Source of the DNA: Oreohelix idahoensis
Taxonomy: Eukaryota > Mollusca > Gastropoda > Stylommatophora > Oreohelicidae
DNA length: 64,000 nt
Assembly (NCBI GenBank): GCA_024509875.1
Contig: JAMPIV010008531.1
Coordinates: 992,001-1,056,000 of the forward strand
Reading direction: 5' to 3'
The translations under genes and the position numbers were made by a program. The notes beneath the pieces are model-generated. The model made no database searches and was not told where the DNA came from. It worked only from the letters and a program-made list of their open reading frames with translations. This document shows, piece by piece, positions 1-10,097 of the stretch (its first letter is position 1; each line of letters begins with the position of its first letter).

Positions 1-1
1 T

Positions 2-1162
2 TTTAAAGAAACATTCTTGGCTTTTTTTGAAGAAGAAGGTTATTCACTCGATGATGTGTGTAATGCCGATGAGACTGGCTTATACTGGAAATCATTGCCT
101 CAAAAATCACTTGCATCTCAGCGCGAAGCAGCTGCCCCTGGGTTTAAAAAGTGCAAAGAGAGAGTAACAATTTTGGTAGCCGCGAATGCCAGTGGAAGTC
201 ATCGTTTACTGGTGCTAATGATCGGCAAAGCCAAAAAACCACGTTGTTTAAAGAATGTGACATGTCTCCCATTGTGTTACAAAGCACAGAAGAGTGCTTG
301 GATGAATAGTGAAATATTTCTTGATTGGTATACAAATCAGTTCATCCCAAATGTGAAGAGGTTGAGAGAACAAGAAAAGAAAACTGGAAAAGTAATTCTT
401 CTACTGGACAATGCACCATCTCATCCAGAGACGGATACATTGAATGCAGTTGATGCAAATTTTAAAGTAATTTTTCTGCCTCCCAATGTAACAGCACTGA
501 TTCAACCAATGGATCAGGGTGTTATAGCAAAGCTTAAAAAGATGTACAAGAAGGAAGTCCTGCGTCGTTTATTGTTGGCTGAAGATGAAGAAAGTGTGGT
601 GGCGTTTTCCAAAAAGCTTAATCTCAAAGACTGCTGCTATATGTTAGCTGATGCTTGGACCACCCTGTCACAAGATAATCTCAACAAGGCTTGGAGTAGA
701 TTGCTTGGGAAAAAAGGAGGAAATGAAACTACTGCAGTGGACACAAATGATGATTGTATAAATGAAGTTGTGGAACTGTTTCAAGCAATGCCCGGATTTT
801 CGGACTGTGACAAAGATGATGCACACATGTGGCTAGAAGATGATAATGATTCTGGTTTTCAGTTTTTGAATGACGAAGAAATTTTGTCTTTTGTGCAAGA
901 AGAAAACCAAATACATGTAGTGACCGATGATGAAGACTCCTCAGAAGTACATGATGTACTTGTAGATTATGAAGAAAAACCAAAACGTCGACCAAGTCCT
1001 GAAGAGGCCTTTATAGCACTAGAAACAGCGATGGCTTGGTACGAGCAAGAAGATGACAGCTGTCCTACACAGCTTCTGCTGTTGAAGAGAATGCGGGACT
1101 TAGCAGCCAAAAGGAGACTATCCAGTTTGGTGCAAAAGAGGATTCCTCATTATTTTAAATAG
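2..1162 (+). CDS. pogo/Tigger-like DDE transposase, C-terminal part
   Basis: The frame is open from the window edge; the first ATG-like start is not real because codons upstream are also open, so the N-terminal DNA-binding region (HTH/CENP-B type in this family) lies outside. The visible 385 or so residues hold the DDE domain: first Asp in NADETG, second in LLLDNAPSH, third in QPMDQG, the spacing and motifs of pogo/Tigger/jerky transposases. An acidic tail follows (residues about 250-330) and the protein ends in PHYFK before TAG at 1160-1162. No stop or frameshift is seen, so it may be young or domesticated. The terminal repeat 350 bp downstream argues for a transposon copy and not a host jerky-like gene. 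The enzyme would cut and paste the element at TA sites in the nucleus. Confidence 0.88.
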   Translation, partial: FKETFLAFFEEEGYSLDDVCNADETGLYWKSLPQKSLASQREAAAPGFKKCKERVTILVAANASGSHRLLVLMIGKAKKPRCLKNVTCLPLCYKAQKSAWMNSEIFLDWYTNQFIPNVKRLREQEKKTGKVILLLDNAPSHPETDTLNAVDANFKVIFLPPNVTALIQPMDQGVIAKLKKMYKKEVLRRLLLAEDEESVVAFSKKLNLKDCCYMLADAWTTLSQDNLNKAWSRLLGKKGGNETTAVDTNDDCINEVVELFQAMPGFSDCDKDDAHMWLEDDNDSGFQFLNDEEILSFVQEENQIHVVTDDEDSSEVHDVLVDYEEKPKRRPSPEEAFIALETAMAWYEQEDDSCPTQLLLLKRMRDLAAKRRLSSLVQKRIPHYFK

Positions 1163-1437
1163 TGGGTTACATCTGTGCAAGTACATGTATACGTAAGTTG
1201 CGCCTGGTTTTGAATCATTTGTAATGTTATTTTGAAAACATTTCTCTTTCTTAACAAAAATAATTAATACAAGTAGTACATGCACTGCAGTGTAATAAAA
1301 GATTTTGGTGATACAGTGATCTAATACAGTGTGGGTATTATTATTACAGTACAAGTAAATATGTTTTATAGTGTATTTTCCTTGTGATGATTAATTATTT
1401 TTAGAAATATGTGTACATGTACTCGATACATTATGTA

Positions 1438-1511
1438 ATCCAATTATCCGAACATTTGATTATCCGAACGATGCTCGGTCCCATGGGGTTCGGATAAATG
1501 GAGTTCTACTG
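1438..1511 (-). repeat. right terminal inverted repeat of the pogo/Tigger element
   Basis: Read on the minus strand the end is CAGTAGAACTCCATTTATCC, followed inward by GAACCCC and two further copies of the ATCCGAA motif. It is bordered by TA at 1512-1513, the target expected for this superfamily. Two ATCCGAAC boxes inside (1446-1472) look like subterminal transposase-binding repeats. The left end lies outside the window. Confidence 0.75.
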
Positions 1512-2096
1512 TATTTATTTAATGTCAGATTTTGTTTGACTTTAATTATCTCAGAACATGAGTGAATTCAGATCATATTTCAGTGTTAAGTGGTTTACAG
1601 TGTGATTTGAAGTTCACATTATATTTTTTAATGCCTTTGTCTCTACTAGATCAACTTAAAATATTTCATTGAATGATCAATTCAGTTTAATGTAAAGTTT
1701 ATATTATATTTCAGTGTGTTGGCACTGAACTGATCTAAACTTCAAATTTCCGCACGTCTTAACCTACAACATTTAAGTAAAAATCATATTTAACATTCCC
1801 AAATAGTACGCGATCACAGGGTGAAATATTGGCTACTTAATTTGGAGGAAATTCCTACAAGATGTTGATTTGTACATGTGCATGTTTTATCGTATGCTGT
1901 TAAAAGCATTATATATGTCACTCACCATATGGCGCTCAGCAAAAAACCTGTCTGGATATATTCAAGCTTGTCTTAACATTCCATCCCCATTCTTTGGTAG
2001 TGAAGAAAATTTTGTTTTATCATTGGCCTGTTCTTCATTCTAACTCTGAAATGCGTCTGAGAAGTCTGTCTTATATTTTTTCATGGCTTCTTCCAG

Positions 2097-2252
2097 GAAC
2101 ATTCCTCCCCATGAGAGGGTAGTGATGTTACGAGGCTCAGTCATAGACTACATGTACGGTGGTGGGACATCCCCGGCTGTGTTACTGATCATGGACAGAC
2201 TACAGAAGGACTTGTACACAGCCATCAAGCAGGGTCTGGACTGGTTAAGTAG
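2097..2252 (+). CDS. DSTYK: DSTYK exon (N-lobe end / hinge)
   Basis: The acceptor ttccag precedes 2097 and the donor AG|gtcagt follows 2252. It encodes [20 protein letters not shown] through LDWLSR, ending in phase 2; AG plus A of the next exon completes an Arg codon. The segment covers the hinge strand LLIMDRL. Confidence 0.88.
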
Positions 2253-4927
2253 GTCAGTTTCTGGTTGTACCACTGTGATAATGTATTTGAGCATCCATAA
2301 ATTGGTTCCTTTATTTCATGTTTTGTTTGTTTGATTACCATGAGAGTTGAGTGAGTGAATGAATGTGTGAGTATGTGAACTTTTACAAGTTGTAAAAATG
2401 TTGGCTGAATATTTGTCTCTCAAATTTGTGACAAACTCAAATTCACCACACTTTCATGGCCTGTTCGCCACTTGAAAGTGATTGATGACAGGGTTGCCGA
2501 CCCTGGTTCAAGATTTTGTTCTTTAGTCCCATCTGCAGAAACATTTGTGTGGGAGTGATGTGTTTGAGACTTCACTATACTAGGTCCAGCTTTATCGCTG
2601 CGTTTGTCTTCCCTAACTCGAGCATAGTTAGGCACCCACAAAAGATTAAGTTTCTTGTTCAGACAGTTTGACTTCTATTTTCTTTTGAGGTGATTAATTT
2701 CATCATTGTGATTAATATTACTTTTGTCTTTGTGATTGCCTCTGACAGACTTCAGGTGGCCATAGATGTTGTAGAAGGACTACGTTATCTACACAGCCAA
2801 GGGCTGGTGCACAGAGACGTCAAGTTAAAAAATGTACTGGTAAGTGCTGGAGGCAAAGCTTGCCGTAAGTTTTCTTGTTTTTGGTGGTGGTATTGTGGAG
2901 AATACTAAAAGAAATACTAAATGGTACACATATCTTGGCAGTAATATAGACAAAGTTGGAGGGACAGACAGTGATATCAAAATATGAATACAAAAAGCAA
3001 GAGGAGCTTTCATTGCATTGGGAAATATAAAGAACAAGTTAAATCAAGTCCAACACAAAAATAAGAATCTTCAACTCAAATGTCAAGTCAGTCCTATTGT
3101 ATGTCTCTGAGACATGGAGAGCAACAAAAACAACAACCAAAAAGCTACAGACTTTTATAAACGGGTGCTTGCATAGAATAGAAGGACTAAAATAGTATGA
3201 CAAAGTCACACATGAGGAATTGATGACAAGAACCAGACAAGTGCCAGTGGAACAAGAGCTGAGAAGAAGACACTGGCGATGGATAGGACACACATTGAGG
3301 AAACCTGTTGATAGCATTACAAGGCAGTCCTTGTTCTGGAATCCACAGGTAAAGAGAGGTAGAGGTAGACCAAAAAACACATGGAGAAGAGAACTGGATA
3401 CAGAGGTGAAAATGATGAGGAAAACATGGAAAGAACTTGGGCGGATGGCACAAGACAGGAAGACTTGGCATGTGTTTGTTGAAGGCCTATGCTCCTCGGG
3501 GAGCTAAAGGGTATTGATTGATTGATGTACCCCATCCATCTCCATTCAAATATCTTAACATGTTTTTTAATTCTGTACAAGTCTCTGCCAGTTTTTCTAT
3601 GTGTTTATTCCTGTTCAACTGTTGGTCCAGTGTCATACATGGATGTCTGGTGATCGAGACACTACAAATTGTTTATGTTTTGCTGTATTTAAGTCATTTA
3701 TAAATAGTTATTTTTAACAATCCTTTCTCTACTAAAAATCCTTCAAATATAATGGAGGAAACCTGAGACTTGTGGACAGTAAATAAATAAATAAAGGTAA
3801 TTAACAGGTACTCGTTAGACATAAAGGATGACACCAGACAACAGAAAAGAAAATATAAGTGATAGGCTTACCGGGAATCGAACCTAGGACCAACCGATGG
3901 TGCCGTTTTATTGGTCCTAGGTAAGCCAAACACTTATATTTACTTGTCTGGTGTCATCCTTTATGTCCAACGAGTACCTGTTTATTACCTTTTTTTTTTT
4001 ATATTTACTTATTTATTAAAGATCCTTCCCACTGTTTTATTCGCATTTAGTTTTGTAATTCCCTTTTGCCGTACATTTTAATACTTTTATCTATTTGTAG
4101 AAAAGAAGCCAGTGCACAAATAAAGATTATTACTCCTATTAGAAGAAGTAAGTAGTCCACTTTCTTTGGACGTGCAGTGAGAGAGGGAAAGCTGGATATT
4201 ATAACAACAGGAAAAATTGAAGTAATTAACTCAAAAGTGTTACTGTTAAGTGTAAGAAGGAAAATAAAAAACTTTTTGAATAATGATATGGCATTCCTGA
4301 CCTTTGAAATGTTAGAAATCTCGATCACATTATGCTATATAAATTAAATCAATGCAACGTATATCCAATATTCCACTATAAAGTATTGATAATAACCATC
4401 AACTTTCCTGCAGCGAGAAATTTCAAATTACTTACATATCAATCAGGACATCACCAAAATCACATTCACCCTTTTGTTAGCTTGCCAGATTTCTGATTAA
4501 CAGTTATCCATTTTGGACAGAAAAAAAAAGAGATTCCACATTTGTTTGTGGAAAATATGTAATAGTTGGAAATGTATATGCTTAGAACATATGAGGAACC
4601 ACAGTACAAGATTTCAATTGGCATTCTGTTCATGCTTTTCCAGCTGGATCGGGAAAATAGAGGAAAAATCACAGACTTGGGTTTCTGCAAACCAGAGGCA
4701 ATGATGAGTGGCAGTATTGTAGGGACACCGATACACATGGCTCCTGAACTGTTTACTGGTCACTACGACAACAGTGTGGACGTTTATGCATTTGGTATTC
4801 TTTTCTGGTATGTCTGTGCTGGCCATGTACGCCTGCCATCTGCATTTGAACAATGTGCCAATAAGGATCAGTTATGGCAGTCAGTGAAAAAAGGTACATT
4901 TTTGGTGTTGTGAAATCTTCTGCGTCT

Positions 4928-4959
<32 letters not shown>

Positions 4960-5578
4960 GGTGGTGGGGGGGGGGGGGGTTGTTGTTAATTGACAAGGTT
5001 TTGGCGACAGAGTTTGCTCATGTTAATTTAACCTGTTCATCATCATCATTTTCCTTTGCGTTCCACATAGCAATAAGAATGTCACTGCTGCAGCCCCATG
5101 CCCAAGCTCATATTAGTCACCTCGTATGACATACGGCCTGAGTAACCTGATCATATTTATGAATAAATGTCTATTGACATGTTTTTTTTATGCATTACTG
5201 ATGGACTTATTTCCTGTTTCATATACTGTCTGATGGCATATTTGTTTTGTATTATTGATTGCAGTCTTTTGTTTTATACAGATCGTCATACATTATGTGT
5301 TATTTTTCTTAAAAGGTCTGAGACCAGAACAGCCTGTCAACATCTCTGAAGATTGCTGGCTACTGATGCAAGGGTGCTGGGAAGGGGAGCCAAGCCGACG
5401 GCCATTTTTCGGAGACGTGGAGTGCTCTCTTAAGGCCATATATGATAAGCACAAAAGAAAGGCTGTTGCAGTAGCATTAGCAGAAAAAAAGTCAGCTTCC
5501 AATGAAAGACTTCGTCGTACACCATCACTGCGGCAGTCATCGTCTCGTCACTCAAAACAAATTCAACCAAACAGATAA
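2097..5578 (+). CDS. DSTYK: dual serine/threonine and tyrosine protein kinase, last four coding exons
   Basis: Spliced exons 2097-2252, 2749-2839, 4644-4893 and 5316-5578 join in consistent phase (2, 0, 1) with GT/AG junctions and end at TAA 5576-5578. The product is the C-terminal half of the kinase domain: catalytic loop [11 protein letters not shown] in place of the usual DFG (TDLGFCKP), activation segment [13 protein letters not shown], and the C-lobe [16 protein letters not shown]. The DLG and the string [17 protein letters not shown] are hallmarks of DSTYK (RIPK5), a cytoplasmic kinase linked to FGF/ERK signalling and cell death in vertebrates. A short basic tail rich in Arg and Ser follows the kinase fold. 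The glycine loop and VAIK lysine would be in exons upstream of the window. Introns carry an RTE relic and a foldback element; none of them breaks the reading frame. Confidence 0.93.
2749..2839 (+). CDS. DSTYK: DSTYK exon (catalytic loop)
   Basis: Acceptor tctgacag before 2749, donor CTG|gtaagt after 2839. It encodes [16 protein letters not shown] and [10 protein letters not shown], including the catalytic Asp and the Asn that binds metal. It ends in phase 0. Confidence 0.92.
2895..3512 (+). pseudogene. RTE-like LINE, 3' end relic in a DSTYK intron
   Basis: Broken frames encode the post-RT C-terminus: [11 protein letters not shown], then an open stretch at 3220-3507 with [32 protein letters not shown] and [15 protein letters not shown]. 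This tail is typical of RTE-clade LINEs such as those of flatworms and molluscs. It ends in a stem-loop GCTCCTCGGGGAGC and a (TGAT)n-like tail at 3513-3526. Several stops lie upstream. The element sits in sense orientation within the intron 2840-4643. Confidence 0.8.
3781..4018. repeat. foldback element with inverted arms of about 105 bp
   Basis: The left arm (3781-3893) and right arm (about 3912-4018) are reverse complements apart from scattered changes and a gap of about 12 bases in the right arm; for example ACAGGTACTCGTTAGACATA on the left pairs with its complement at 3958-3977. The left arm read on the minus strand contains GGTTCGATTCCC, a perfect tRNA-type B box that the right arm has lost. 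Both arms end in a (TAAA)n/(T)n run. It looks like two copies of a tRNA-derived SINE head to head, or a snapback MITE. Confidence 0.75.
4020..4640. other. intronic sequence, nothing recognised
   Basis: AT-rich intron DNA of DSTYK between the foldback element and the acceptor at 4643. No coding similarity or repeat boundary is evident. Confidence 0.5.
4644..4893 (+). CDS. DSTYK: DSTYK exon (activation segment and C-lobe)
   Basis: Acceptor cttttccag before 4644; donor AAAG|gtacat after 4893 (phase 1). It starts [17 protein letters not shown] and ends LWQSVKKG. It contains the DLG metal-binding motif and APE. Confidence 0.92.
4929..4980. repeat. poly(T)/poly(G) run in DSTYK intron
   Basis: About 30 consecutive T bases followed by a G-rich stretch ending in a run of ten or more G, just downstream of the donor at 4893. 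Such runs are hard to sequence, and their length is uncertain. Confidence 0.85.
5038..5152 (-). mobile_element. short internally deleted RTE derivative, copy 1
   Basis: On the minus strand it reads CGAGGTGACTAATATGAGCT, GGGCATGGGGCTGCAGC, then GGAACGCAAAGGAAAATGATGATG. The first part resembles the RTE 5' leader seen at 14000-13960 (minus), the last part the RTE 3' tail; nothing coding lies between. Three similar units are at 6547-6735, 17620-17765 and 18722-18927. Confidence 0.6.
5316..5578 (+). CDS. DSTYK: DSTYK last coding exon
   Basis: Acceptor cttaaaag before 5316. It encodes [18 protein letters not shown], the conserved Arg of the C-lobe in EGEPSRRP, then a basic Ser/Arg-rich tail ending at TAA 5576-5578. 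Confidence 0.92.
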
Positions 5579-6200
5579 CGAAACCACTTCGTGTTTATTA
5601 CGCTTAACAACAGGGTAATCAAAACTGCACGGTAGTGCACCACTCATTTATTTGACATGTGTATTAAACCATAACTATTTCATTACACTTGAAAAATAGT
5701 TACTACTTACCACTCTGACAGTGACTGCCATAGTCCTGTGAAATGCCTGACACCAGTCATAATCTTTTTCAGGACATGATGTATTTGTACTTTATTATGC
5801 AGCCTGCAGCCATTAGCAGATTCTGCTTTGATATCAAGTAATGTTTGAAGAGACCATATATCTTAACATAAGGCTGTGATGTAACTGGACTATCTAATTT
5901 GCACCATTAGTATCAAAATAGGCATTATTATTAGGGTTGCAGACTAAGTAATACTCCATACTTTGATACTCCAATCAACATTTTTTTTTTTAAACGTACG
6001 CCTGCTATTACTCGAGGCGAAATCTCAGGTTAGTATATCTAACCTGAGACTGATTTTACGTGAGTATCCTATTTTCCCTGTACGCTGACAAGTGTCTTCT
6101 CGCCATTCAGGCAGATACTCGCCGTCTTCGGAGAGTACAACATGTCTATATTCTGAAAAGTAAGTCAGACAACAGCTTGAACACAGTGTAGATAGAAGGT
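5579..6200 (+). other. DSTYK: DSTYK 3' untranslated region / 3' flank
   Basis: Follows the stop codon. No AATAAA was spotted close to the stop; AATAAA occurs later at about 7442 and 7596, so the UTR may extend through the repeats or end by another signal. No other coding potential is seen. Confidence 0.45.
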
Positions 6201-6316
6201 CACCCAACTGATCAGTCATCAGAACTATTCACCCAATTGATCAGTCAGCAGAACCACTCACCCAACTGATCAGTCAGCAGAACCATTCATCCAACTGATC
6301 AGTCACCCGAACCACT
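6201..6316. repeat. minisatellite, four 29-bp units
   Basis: Four consecutive 29-bp units (6201, 6230, 6259, 6288) of the type CACCCAACTGATCAGTCAGC plus AGAACCATT, with 2-5 differences between units. Each contains a TGATCA palindrome. Confidence 0.9.
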
Positions 6317-6546
6317 ATATGATCTGTTGTTTCAGTTGACTTTTATTACAAGTGTGTGGAAAGATTGTTAGAAAGCACAATTAACGAGAAACTTTTTTTC
6401 CCCAGCTAAAATGTTGATTTTTCCAAGCAAGCGGCATTCATTGTATGATTTAGTGTTTACAGCAATAATATTTACAGCTATGTCCTGAGATTTTTATTTT
6501 TCACAGAGTCACAAAATGAAATGATGTCCTTCGTTTGAAGCTGATT

Positions 6547-6735
6547 CATTCATTCATTCGCCTTTCATCCTTCTTGAGCCAATACCACAGTTGACATCCT
6601 TGTAGGAAGCCTTTACCAAAGAGCTTCATGCTCTCTTGAAATGATGGTCTTTGTGGTAGTTTGTTTGTCATGATGAGATCGTTAACTCCATGCACTACTT
6701 CACTTAAGTAACCTCTTATGACATGGCAGTGGGAG
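6547..6735 (-). mobile_element. short internally deleted RTE derivative, copy 2
   Basis: Minus-strand reading: TAAGAGGTTACTTAAGTG, GCATGGAGTTAACGATCTCA, and a 3' end GCTCAAGAAGGATGAAAGG followed by four GAAT units. The order is the same as in the copies at 5038 and 18722 (RTE leader, then RTE tail, then short tandem tail). Divergence is higher, so it is an older copy. Confidence 0.45.
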
Positions 6736-6782
6736 CAGGAACAGGATTCTGTTCTGTCATCAGCTCCTGTCAGACCTCCAGA

Positions 6783-7054
6783 AGCCACATGGTAGCACAG
6801 TGGTTAGTGCACTGCCTTCCTAGCTCAGTGGTCCATGGTTCAATCTCAAGGTGAGGTGGGATTGTTTAGACCACAAACGGCTCCCAGGGGCGATCCAGCC
6901 TCATGAGTTGGGTACAGAGTAACTCTGGAAAGGTTACGGCGGCTGGCGTGATGCTGACCACATCACCCTCATGTGCCGATGGTCACGAAAATATGGGCCT
7001 AACACCATACATATTCCCAATATGCCTCAATGGGCATGTAACAGGAATCTTTAC
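6783..7054 (+). mobile_element. tRNA-derived SINE, family A copy 1
   Basis: The head has tRNA-like promoter boxes: A box TAGCACAGTGGTTAGTGC and B box GGTTCAATC, 35 bp apart. The body contains TTGGGTACAGAGTAACTCTG and ATATGGGCCTAACACCATA, and the end CAATATGCCTCAATGGGC. It aligns over its whole length with 18167-18431. Transcription by RNA polymerase III would start at the head. Confidence 0.85.
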
Positions 7055-7076
7055 CTTTTTTTTTACAATCAGTATA

Positions 7077-7430
7077 ATAAGTTAAATTAATGATAGAATT
7101 GCATATCAATAACTGCAGGACTGAACTAAATTTGTACACAGGTCATAACTGACAATTTTTCTTGTTGTTTTCTTGTTTCTGTTATTTCTGATAAGATAAA
7201 TTTATGGCAGAATCACATGTCATCGACTGCAGGACCAAGCAAAATTGGTACACAGGTCACAACTGCAATATTTTTTTCTTGTTTCTGTTATTTCTGATAA
7301 GATAAATTTATGGCAGAATCACATGTCATCGACTGCAGGACCAAGCAAAATTGGTACACAGGTCACAACTGCAATATTTTCTTGTTGTTTTCTTGTTTCT
7401 GTTATTTCTGATAAGTTAAATTAATCTGAT
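7077..7430. repeat. tandem repeat, about 3.2 units of 106-114 bp
   Basis: Units start at 7077, 7191, 7297 and 7411 with ATAAGNTAAATT. Each holds GACTGCAGGACCAAGCAAAA or a close variant, and TACACAGGTCA. Units 2 and 3 are nearly identical, so the array grew recently. It lies directly after SINE copy 1. Confidence 0.88.
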
Positions 7431-7799
7431 AAACTGTCCAGAATAAAAGTAATGCTCAGAAAAATCTGATAAATTATCCATACTAAATATCTGGCTTATT
7501 ATGTCTGCTGAATTACATATACTGTAATAATAATCTTTGGACATGGATCATTCTCTGTTTTTGTAGTCAGTTACCATGTGTCATTTTTGTTTATAAATAA
7601 ACACCTCCAGTAATAATATAGGTCTGGTAATTATAAATGTTTTATAGATGGTTATTAGTTTGATAATTTCAGCATGCTAAAGCACAGGCAGTCAGCTGTG
7701 CATTATTGTTGTTAGTGACCAAAAGAATAACCCAAATGACGGAGCTTCTTTTCCTGGAATGCTGATTCAGTGGGAACAGCAGCTGATAGCATGGCCATA
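7431..7799. other. intergenic, nothing recognised
   Basis: AT-rich sequence with AATAAA at about 7442 and 7596. No gene or repeat boundary was identified. Confidence 0.5.
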
Positions 7800-8334
7800 C
7801 AGATAGTCCTTGACTTATGACTTAAGCGACTTACGACAACTGGGACTTACAACAGCCACCAAAAAGAATTAAATTAAAAAGTGGATGAAAATGTTCAAAA
7901 CAAAAAAACTTTCTGTTCCAGGTGTTCAACCATAGGCCATTTTTATTTTTCATGTTCTGAGGGGAATTTATGGCTTGGGAGAATGTAAACATGCTCACAG
8001 AAGAGTTCTACTGCATTGAACTTTAAAAACATTGACTGGGTTTGATAATAAAGATCATGGATGTGATATCACATCCTCAGACTTCATGCATCAATCAGCA
8101 TTGTTTATTTCGTTATAAGTGTGTGTACCTTTTTCCAGTCATGTCTAGTATCTTTTATTTCAACCCTTTTATTTGCTGTACAGTTTATGACTTTAACAAA
8201 TAATGATATGATGGTATACAGACTTTGGAGTATGTAATAAGTCAATAAGATTTAAGGAGTGATGTGACTTAGACCTGTTCGACTTACGGCAGAGCCGTCG
8301 CAGCGGAACCCCATTGTAAGTCGAGGAATACCTG
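7800..8334. mobile_element. Tigger-type MITE (non-autonomous DNA element)
   Basis: The right end read inward (minus strand) is CAGGTATTCCTCGACTTACA followed by ATGGGGTTCCGC and GACGGCTCTGCCGTAAGTC. The left end is CAGATAGTCCTTGACTTATG. Such CAGGTA...GACTTAC ends are typical of short pogo/Tigger relatives that insert at TA. TA precedes the left end (7798-7799); the right side reads AA, a probable later change. It is 535 bp long with no transposase frame. Confidence 0.72.
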
Positions 8335-8960
8335 AATATAATTTCCTTGAGGGAGAAACAGCAGGGTGATGGAAGAAGACCGAGAGCAAAAAGTTTATGA
8401 GAGTGGTAAATATGACAATATGAGAATAAAATGTTCAAGAATAGATAAGTTACCTCCAGCTGTTGAGCTAAACACTGTGTGCCCATTGCTCTTATTAATT
8501 AAAAAAAAAACACAAATAAATGAAAACTTTCAGTGGATGTAGCTGAGTGTTTCACATGTTTTGTTGAATGTTGCAGTGCATTTAAAAAAAAAAAAAAAAA
8601 AGTTAGTGTGAAGTCAATTATTCATAGAAATTAGGTATAGATTTTTTAAAGCTGCTGTTGAAATGTGGATGTCAAGTTTGTATAGTTTTGTTATTGAGTA
8701 GCAAAGTTATTTGATGACTAAATGTATTCTGTGTTAGCTTCACATGGCCAGTCATCATTGTTCTTATTGTGTTATTTCTTTTTTTAAACTACGGTGAGTA
8801 AGGATGCTGTCATCATTCTGTATTTCTTTTGTTTATTCACTTATTTAATATTAACTGCACCTTCACGTATTGTATTGGTAGTTGTTAAAAGAAAAAAGAC
8901 CTTTTTTAATGAAACAGAAGCGATATCTGCGAAGTGTATTTGTTTAGTTGTAGTCGAAGC
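8335..8960. other. intergenic, nothing recognised
   Basis: Contains a poly(A) run at 8583-8601. No supported gene or mobile element. Confidence 0.5.
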
Positions 8961-9442
8961 AGCGGCGGAGTGCCTAAGAGGTATGGCGTCTGCCTCTAAA
9001 TCTAAAAGTACAGGGTTCATTCCCAACACATAGAATATAATTGATGGACATTTGTTTCAGAACCAGTGGTCCTAATGATGTCATATTCCCCTCGAGGTCT
9101 CCTGGGTACTGAGATTAGATGCCTAGCCTTCTCAGGTAATGCAAAAAAATAGAAGGTCCCATGTGCAAGTTGCACTCATTAAAAATCCCTTGGTAGTTAG
9201 AAATCGTAAAGAGTAGGCCATACGGCCACTGCCCTGGCAAAATTTAAAAATTAGGAAACATGCTCACCACAGAATTAATTATAGAATGTGTGATTCCTGT
9301 ATACACACATTGGGATCCTTGCCGGTGCTACTGAGATCGTGCACCGTGCTGAGATCTTCCTTGTGTGATCTAAGGGAGGAGATTGGTGCACTTATGGAGT
9401 TATCTGTGTGCAGTGAAGATGGTCATTAAAACCAAACAAAAC
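8961..9442 (+). mobile_element. tRNA-derived SINE, family B copy 1
   Basis: The head carries GGAGTGCCTAAGAGGTATGG (A-box-like) and GGGTTCATTCCC (B-box-like) at 9012-9023. The body includes TGTGATTCCTGTATACACAC and GTGTGATCTAAGGGAGGAGA, and the element ends in an (AAACC)n-like tail at 9429-9442. The same sequence is on the minus strand at 16483-16942. Confidence 0.82.
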
Positions 9443-9559
9443 AGTCTGATGTAAATGTCCTCATTTTCTTGTGACGGAACATTTTAGATTATAATGTCTG
9501 CATGTTTTGATAATCAACAGGCCTCAGTAAAGTAATGCTGGACCATTCAAAAATATTTA

Positions 9560-9800
9560 ATACAAATGAATGGAGAATAAGAAGAAATAAGCAAATACCT
9601 ATCAGATCACCATCAACAATTACATAGTGAGATCAAAAATACTGAGATATCAGAAACACAAAACAAATGGAGGCTAACAGAAAGACCAGAAAACTGGCCA
9701 GTTTCAAGGTAGAAGAGCATGTAGGCGTCTAAGATAAAAGATAGATATACAGCATAGAAGTTAACCTGAAAGAGCTGGATTAGTAATATAAAAAGAGTTT
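9560..9800 (+). pseudogene. Jockey/I-like LINE endonuclease fragment
   Basis: Decayed frames contain SDHHQQLHSEI-like and KWRLTERPENW-like strings, the end of the endonuclease domain and the following linker in Jockey/I-type LINEs. It has stops and a frameshift. It was recognised by pattern only. Confidence 0.45.
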
Positions 9801-9865
9801 TTAAAAAAAAAAAAAACACACCCACACAAATAGTAATACGTCTTACAAGGAGAAGGACAAGAAAA

Positions 9866-9900
9866 ACCTACGTTGCGGCCACAAGGCCTTCGTCAGGGAC
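9866..9900 (-). ncRNA. hammerhead-ribozyme-like core in Penelope-like terminus
   Basis: Minus strand: CTGACGA, helix GGCC-TTGT-GGCC, GCAAC, then GTA. It matches the hammerhead order CUGANGA / helix II / GAAA / UH but has one extra A before helix II and GCAA in place of GAAA, so this copy is probably inactive. Hammerheads are known in Penelope-like elements; the assignment here is by eye. Confidence 0.4.
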
Positions 9901-10097
9901 AGACAAACAAGAGACAGGAGGGAAAGAAAATGAGAATTAAGTAGAAAACATGAAACTATAAAAATAAGAGAAAAAACTCCCTTAATATTAAGTCCAGTCA
10001 CATGGGAAGCAAGATGGCTGCCACTAAACCGGAAAGAGGAAGTTGATAGTATATTAAAAATAAGAAATAATGAAAACAAGGACTGGAAAAGAGTGAG

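Noticed and set aside
2..1162. Host jerky-like gene
   Set aside because: Terminal repeat with TA just downstream marks it as a transposon copy.
6201..6316. CRISPR-like array from regular 29-bp units
   Set aside because: Units are contiguous with no unique spacers, in a eukaryotic context.
6783..6860. tRNA gene at the SINE heads (also 18167-18240 and 8961-9025)
   Set aside because: A and B boxes are present, but the sequence does not fold as a cloverleaf by eye and is followed by SINE bodies.
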